Shown here: one piece after another, positions 58,331 to 64,000 of the stretch
Layout: every line of letters starts with the position of its first letter
Numbering within the stretch: the first letter of the stretch is position 1
NCBI GenBank assembly: GCA_902806565.1
Contig: CADCXA010000055.1
Location: 1,054,001 to 1,118,000, forward strand
Direction: 5' to 3'
Source of the DNA: Hypoxylon rubiginosum
Taxonomy: Eukaryota > Ascomycota > Sordariomycetes > Xylariales > Hypoxylaceae
DNA length: 64,000 nucleotides
Position numbers and translations under genes: made by a program
Notes under the pieces: model-generated
Databases searched by the model: none
What the model was told of the DNA's origin: nothing
Seen by the model: only the letters and a program-made list of their open reading frames with translations

Positions 58331-61300
58331 ACTGAATACATGTATAAAAAAAAAAGAAGTAGAAAAAGAACAAGAGAAAAAGCTCAAGGAGCAAACGAAC
58401 AAGGGTTCAACCAAAGACTCGAGAAGATGAGATTGATAAGATAAGAATACCCGTCTAACCGTCTAACCGTCTAGACGTCTAGGTCTATCTATAGAAGCAA
58501 GCAATTATGTCATAGCGAATCTTTGCCGACGGTTTCAACCTCAATATCCACTAACATGCATCTTATACAAGTGTCTAAGCTTGCATGTACTACAATGATT
58601 GAAAAAGGTACCGTGAACCTACCTTAGGTTGGTCAAGATCTGAACGGACAGATTGTTCAAGAATAAAACACAGTGGGGGAGGCACTTTATGTGGTGACAA
58701 GATTCTATCAAGTATCCACTTGTAAAAGTCGCAATCGCTCCGAATCACTTAGACGACTCTAGTTGTCTTACCTATTCAGCTATTTAGGTGGACGAGTCCT
58801 TGTACTCAAATAACTTGGGGAGGACTGGGACGATAGCTCGAACCTACATCTGTGTTTCATAGGGCATAGCTTTTACTTCTTTTCATAGGTATCTGTTATA
58901 AGGTATAAGGTATGAGATAGAATACCAAGTACGACTAGGATGAATCTATTTGTCAAAGCTACTGATGGGTATAGCAGATTGATTACCAGATCAGTATCTT
59001 AGTTTTCATTTTCAGAAAATAGAGGTAGGTCATGAGCTGTTGTACGTGACTCATTAGGCATTCATTCATCTTGCGTGTGAGTGTGCGCGGGTTGAGAGGA
59101 GTAAGAAATAGGGCGGCGCGGATATGAGCGTCAAAATATCGGTATGCTATTTATTAGTTGGTCATAAATACAACACCAAAAAATTGTCAGGCGACTGGAT
59201 GACAATTATCATGTCTCTGGAGCCGAGGCTGCAGAGTAACGTTAGGATGATCTCTTGGTCGTCTGCGTGCCCGGTGCTTTGGTAAGGCTGCCCGTTTGAC
59301 CATACCTTATGCTTTATGCACGTAACAGGAGCTAGGAAGCTAGCAAGCTACCTTACCCAGCCTAAGACATTCGGCAAACCCATGTGGATCAAATCCGATA
59401 AAGTCTGTCTGCCTGCCCATTGCCTAGGGCTTCCCTGAAAATAAATATTGGTTGAATGGAAGAGATCTGTACCTTTGTATAGCGCCTTGACTAGGCCCCC
59501 ATAACCCTTATGAAGTTGACAAAGGATAGAGTATAGTTTAGCTTAGTAGAGCCTTAAGATACATCAGCCAATCTACTGGAAGGTTTCGACTTTGGTAAGA
59601 CTGATGCCTTTTCAAGGTGCTGCACGTAAGGGGCGAAAATAGGGGGTTTGAACGCTCTCGGATTGTTTAATGTTTAAAGTAGGGGGCGTCGACGTATAGC
59701 AGAGCTGCTATGGGGTGCTCTTAGGAAGACCCTTGTTAAGCTTGCACTACCCCCTTGCTCAGTGGCTCCATCGCCAGAACCCCGGAAACAAAAAAGTTTT
59801 TTCTTTTTTTTCTTTCAAAGCTTCCAGAATGTTAACCGAGTCGTCTAGCTCCCAGCTCTTACAATGAAAGAAAGTCCCAACAATAAGGTGACGAGTCTGG
59901 CAGCCTGGGCTGGGGGGCAGCGTGACTCCTTACCCCCTTTCCGTGGCAAACTGGCAAACCATGTGGCCATGCGATTGACGAACCACGTCGGATTGTCCCT
60001 GAATGCAAATGCAATTTTTTTCTTCTTCAGCTAGCAGACGCGTATCAGCAAGCATTGAGATGGCGTAATTTGCTGTTTTCAATGCATCGAATTTTCTTTG
60101 GCGGGATCCAATTTCGATAATCCCCGCTACGTATCAGCATGTATTTATTATATGTCTATTATATGTCCCTTTCCGCACCTGAGCTGCTAAGCACGCAGCA
60201 CGGTTATATATAGAAATTAACCCCCCTTCTTAACCAGACTGCCAGATACGCATTTATGTAACATGCGTGCATTCTGTATTATGTGTACTGTGTTCTGAGG
60301 AGGTACCTTAGATACATATCTACAGTTACATGTAGGTATGAATAGATGATTTTGGAAAGTCTGAGCTCATGTTCCAAGGTTGTAAGTAATCTGATGGGAA
60401 AGCAGCATTTACGTCAGAGATGCCTCTGGTGTCACTGATCTAAAAAGAAAGTCCATGTTCATACGTGAATTATATGTAAGAAATGATACAGTACAAAGCA
60501 CGTGTACAAAAGACGAAATCTCCGGAATGCTGCACCCCTTGTAGATGAATGAATAATATTGATCCAATATAATGCGAGTCAATACACGTATGAAAGGTTT
60601 ACATGGTAACAATAGTTGCGTACTAGGAACCTGTTATGAACAATAACAAACCTCTACAATGGTCGCAATACATGCCGTTTTTAAGTCTGGATATTTGCTC
60701 GATATATAAATCGCCGTCATTTTCCATGTGAATACCTAACGTGACTACATAGATATCAGTACTCTATTAAGAAAGCTGAAGGCAATAGCTAGCTACGATA
60801 TTAGAATTTACTAGAACAACTAAAACGAGCAGTTCCGCTATTTCTTTCTTTTAGATCTGAATCTGACCACCAAGGTAACGTGCTTTCCTCGCCTTTTCCT
60901 ATCTTCCACCTTTTGACCCTTTTGACACCTTCGGCCTTTACCTTAGGTACCTACCCAAGGTAGCAAATCCACATCGCCCTTTTTCCCATTTTGCCATTCT
61001 TTCATCTTCACACAATCATCAAATCATCCTGCCATCTCCCCCAACTAACCTGTTTTTATCCACCTCTCCACAATCACGTATTCTCTCCCCCATCTCTAGA
61101 GGATCTTAAACAGCCTCGACCGTAAGCTTTCATTTCCACTTGCATGTTGCTTATTTTGGTTAAATCCCCAGCTAATAACGTTTTTAAGGTCGCGCGCACC
61201 TAAAGGGACTTTCAGATATTGCATTCGGTAACTACACCGTAGACGACCAGGTACGTACCATTAGCTTGTGGGCTCAACTTCTCCTTTACTTGATTGGCCC

Positions 61301-61663
61301 ATGCGCTCTTGCCAAGCACGTTTATATGCACTCCACCCACACCTGCCGTTGCCCTATCTCTTTTCCGTGACCCACACAAGAAACAACAACCCTTAAAAAA
61401 TTCTGGCCGCGTCCGAACAACTGGTCTTCTTTTCCATTTCCTCTTCACACCTCTCAAAACCATCAATTCCAAGTTCGTTGTGTCACAAGTCGACCAAATC
61501 CTCCCAACTTCTTTCAATCTTCTCTAGGGCACGTAGCCACCCTATTCCTCCCCCGAAATTGTTCTAGAGTTCAATATTGAACCCGAACCCGAACGTCCTT
61601 CATCTTTCGTCAAGCCAATCAACCTATTCCCAACTAATCTCCCAACCAGATCTATCAAAAACA
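58331..61663. other. Intergenic between divergent genes; promoters at both ends
   Basis: Shared upstream region of the Tah18-type and RRM genes, 3.3 kb. The left end has AACCGTCTAACCGTCTA tandem copies at about 58452-58475. The right end (about 60880-61660) is strongly pyrimidine-rich leader; a possible 5'UTR intron is 61122-61171 (GTAAGC to CCCCAG). The middle shows no gene: the frame at 60409-60612 (-) has no supporting feature. Confidence 0.5.
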
Positions 61664-63147
61664 ATGGCCACCACTGTGGAGAAAGTTGCTGACGCTGCCG
61701 TCAACGACGTTACCAACGCTCTGAGCAATACCTCCCTCACCGGCAAGGACGAGAACAAGGATGCCGTCCATGCCAGTGCCGCCGAGGGTCGCCGTCTTTA
61801 CATCGGCAACCTGGCCTATGCGACAACTGAGGGGGAGTTGAAAGAATTCTTCAAGGGCTATCTTGTGTAAGTCTCTCTCACCGCTATCCCTCCCAGCACT
61901 CCCCAGCTTCGCGCGGAAGGCAACAGATTCGTGGAGTTGTGGTTGGATTGCCTACCATTTGACTCATTCCATTTGATTGCCTTGTGCAACCTCGGATTGA
62001 GCAACACGTCAAGCTTGTGCTTCTCTCATTTCCGCTAGAGCCTAGCGACAAGCAACTAGCACAGCATCCTTGACCGTCTTTTCCAAGCCTTTCGGAGCTG
62101 TTGGAAGGCTACCCCCTGCCTTACTTTGTCCAAGGCTGCAACTCACAAGCAGCCCTAATTTGGAACAAACATTAACCTGTCATAATTTAGTGAATCCGTC
62201 TCTATTCCCAAGAACCCTCGTACCGACCGTCCTGTTGGCTACGCCTTCGTTGATCTTTCTACCCCCACCGAGGCTGACCGTGCCATCGCTGAGCTCTCCG
62301 GTAAGGAGATCCTCGAGCGCAAGGTCTCCGTCCAACTTGCCCGCACTCCCCAGCCGGCTGGTGAGAAGGCTGAGGGAGCCACCAACGGCGAATCTGGTGC
62401 CGAAGGTTCCCGACGTCGGGGTTCTGGCCGTGGCCGCGGTCGCGGCCGTGGTCGTGCTGGTCGCGCTGGCCGTGGCGGTCGAACCGTACGTTGAATCCCT
62501 TCTCCGTATATATATTCATGTTGCAGTCTAGCTAATCATGGTGGTTAGGATGGTGCCAAGGACGACGCCCCTGCTACTGAGGGCTCGAACAGTGGCATCC
62601 CCGATAGCTCTGAGGTTCTACCTTTGACCGACATCACCAACAAGGTGGATACTGACAAGTCTGATAAGAACGCTAAGAAGGGCCCTGCTCGTGAGCGTCG
62701 CGAGCGTGGACCTCCTGCTGATGGCATTCCCTCCAAGAACAAGGTCATGGTCGCTAACCTGCCTTACGACTTGACTGAGGAGAAGGTAAGCTAATATGCT
62801 CCGAAGCTAGTTGAATGTTTTTATTAATCCCGCCATAGCTCAAGGATCTCTTCAATGACTATGAGCCTTCTTCGGCCAAGATCGCTCTTCGACCCATCCC
62901 CCGATTCATGATCAAGAAGCTTCAGGCTCGTGGTGAGCCCCGCAAGGGTCGTGGTTTCGGCTTTGTTACTCTTGCTTCGGAGGAGCTGCAGCAGAAGGCT
63001 GTTAACGAGATGAACGGCAAGGAGATCGAGGGTCGTGAGATCGCCGTCAAGGTCGCCATTGACAGCCCCGACAAGACGGATGAGGAAGCCAACCTTCCCC
63101 ACGAGGCTGAGGCTATCGACCAAGAGGCCGCCCCTGTTGCTGCTTAG
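61664..63147 (+). CDS. Two-RRM RNA-binding protein with central RGG box
   Basis: Probable mRNA-binding protein. Exons 61664-61866, 62191-62485, 62549-62785, 62839-63147 encode 347 residues; all junctions keep frame (introns 324, 63 and 53 bp). RRM1 (about residues 43-118) has RNP2 LYIGNLAY and RNP1 RPVGYAFVDL; the first intron splits it just after helix 1. A Gly/Arg repeat tract (RRRGSGRGRGRGRG and continuing) follows at about 138-165, then an acidic/Lys linker. RRM2 (about 226-330) has RNP2 VMVANLPY and RNP1 KGRGFGFVTL. An acidic tail ends EAAPVAA. Codon usage is strongly biased to C-ending and preferred codons, suggesting high expression. The layout resembles abundant fungal RNP proteins; I cannot assign a specific orthologue. 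Met 61664 is chosen because it follows a CAACA-type context and starts a plausible N-terminus. Confidence 0.9.
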
Positions 63148-64000
63148 ATCGTCTAAGCAATCTTCCCGACGGCACAGGCATTGATATGGAACGAAGATGA
63201 CTCCCGAACGATCATTCAATTATTACACGGGAACATCAGACAATACCTGTGTGCCAGTCTTAGCTTATGCGACAATAAAACGTCGGGAATGAAGGACTGG
63301 TTTCTTTACCCATAGATACGAAATAACCAGGACAGCATCAAGTATGGTTTCGGATACCGTCAGCAGTAACTGCGGTGACCTCGGACACCTGCATCTTCCC
63401 AGCCAACGTCTGTCTGAACCATGATGCGGTTTTTGGCACACTTAATTAATTCACGAATGACAATTTACAACTGCCTTGCGAGCATTTTCACAAGTTGTAC
63501 ACTAGGGGTCACCGGAAAGGGGGTGTTACGGTGGACTCGGAAAAGTTTCTCGCGAGCGTAGAATAGAGATACGATTACGGATTGACGCACAACGCACAAG
63601 ATGACCTTTTTGAGACGATGTTTTCCCTTGCTGTGACGAAGCTATAGCTGCTTATTGTGATGTTATAAATGTGCACATGGATTATGATGACCGCGATCTC
63701 GACTTTGAGACTTTGATTCTCCAAAGAGCCAAATTGTATTTATTTTGATTTCTCTAGTGAATGTGTGTTGAATTTATAAATACGAAGTCAACCAGGCCGG
63801 CCGTATATGAGAAATTAGGATGATGTGTGGCTGTGCTAAAGACTAGTAGCCCCTGATTAGGTACGTAATAGCATGGTTGCAAGAAAATGTGGCTAATATG
63901 GCAATCGGTATTCCTGGCCTCCGATATCCCTATTCTATCAATCTTGACGAATATGCACGGGTTTAATACCACGTAGATTGTAAACCACCTACCCCTTGCT
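63148..64000. other. 3' region of the RRM gene, no further gene seen
   Basis: Includes an AATAAA-like AATAAAACG at 63274. The frame at 63754-63972 (-) lacks supporting features. Nothing else is recognisable up to the window edge. Confidence 0.4.

Noticed and set aside
1..64000. CRISPR array, bacterial operon or secondary-metabolite cluster
   Set aside because: No regularly spaced direct repeats with unique spacers exist. The genes are spliced and eukaryotic, and no polyketide synthase, NRPS, terpene synthase or P450 gene is present beside the lone ABC transporter.

Overview
The window looks like a chromosome segment of a filamentous ascomycete (Pezizomycotina; a Sordariomycete-like fungus is my best guess). 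The support is: short spliceosomal introns, mostly 50-140 bp, with GTAAGT/GTGAGT-type donors and CTAAC/CTGAC-type branch sites; pyrimidine-rich leaders; a 9.4 kb block of about 9% GC with a sharp edge that resembles a RIP-degraded repeat island; and a fungal gene set (MRP-type ABC transporter, FKBP12, Msb2-like mucin, F-box/UIM protein, GPI-type wall protein, Tah18-type reductase, two-RRM protein). Most genes have several exons. I rebuilt exons by hand from splice signals, frame continuity and family motifs. One gene, the FKBP12 homologue at 22175-23019, has exons so short that no single open frame reveals it.

Layout. 1-9370: extremely AT-rich block without credible genes, with more C than G on this strand. 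9370-14600: GC-normal but repeat-laden border, with a 112-bp inverted duplication (10585-10907), a small spliced glycine-rich gene whose start codon appears to be split by an intron (from 12561), and 84-bp and 16-bp tandem repeats. 14679-19991 (+): ABCC transporter, 11 exons. 22175-23019 (-): FKBP12, 6 exons, tail-to-tail with the transporter. 23.3-34.4 kb: a long stretch where I support no gene. 34816-37248 (+): Msb2-like signalling mucin with two 5'UTR introns. 38713-42250 (+): F-box/UIM protein resembling yeast Ufo1. 44651-46891 (-): repeat-bearing GPI-type surface protein. 48626-50147: two MITE-like elements with long terminal inverted repeats and target duplications. 51355-54115 (+): membrane-anchored pepsin-fold protein that has lost the first catalytic Asp motif. 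55536-58330 (-): Tah18-type diflavin reductase. 61664-63147 (+): two-RRM/RGG RNA-binding protein.

The genes do not form a biosynthetic cluster. Three encode surface proteins (mucin, GPI protein, pepsin-like receptor-shaped protein). The others are housekeeping or stress functions: cytosolic Fe-S assembly electron supply, peptidyl-prolyl isomerisation, ubiquitin ligase adaptor, RNA binding, organic anion/drug export. The most unusual items are the pepsin-like pseudoprotease with a long cytoplasmic tail, the MITE carrying tRNA-like Pol III boxes, the strand-asymmetric AT block, and the split-start-codon gene in the repeat border.
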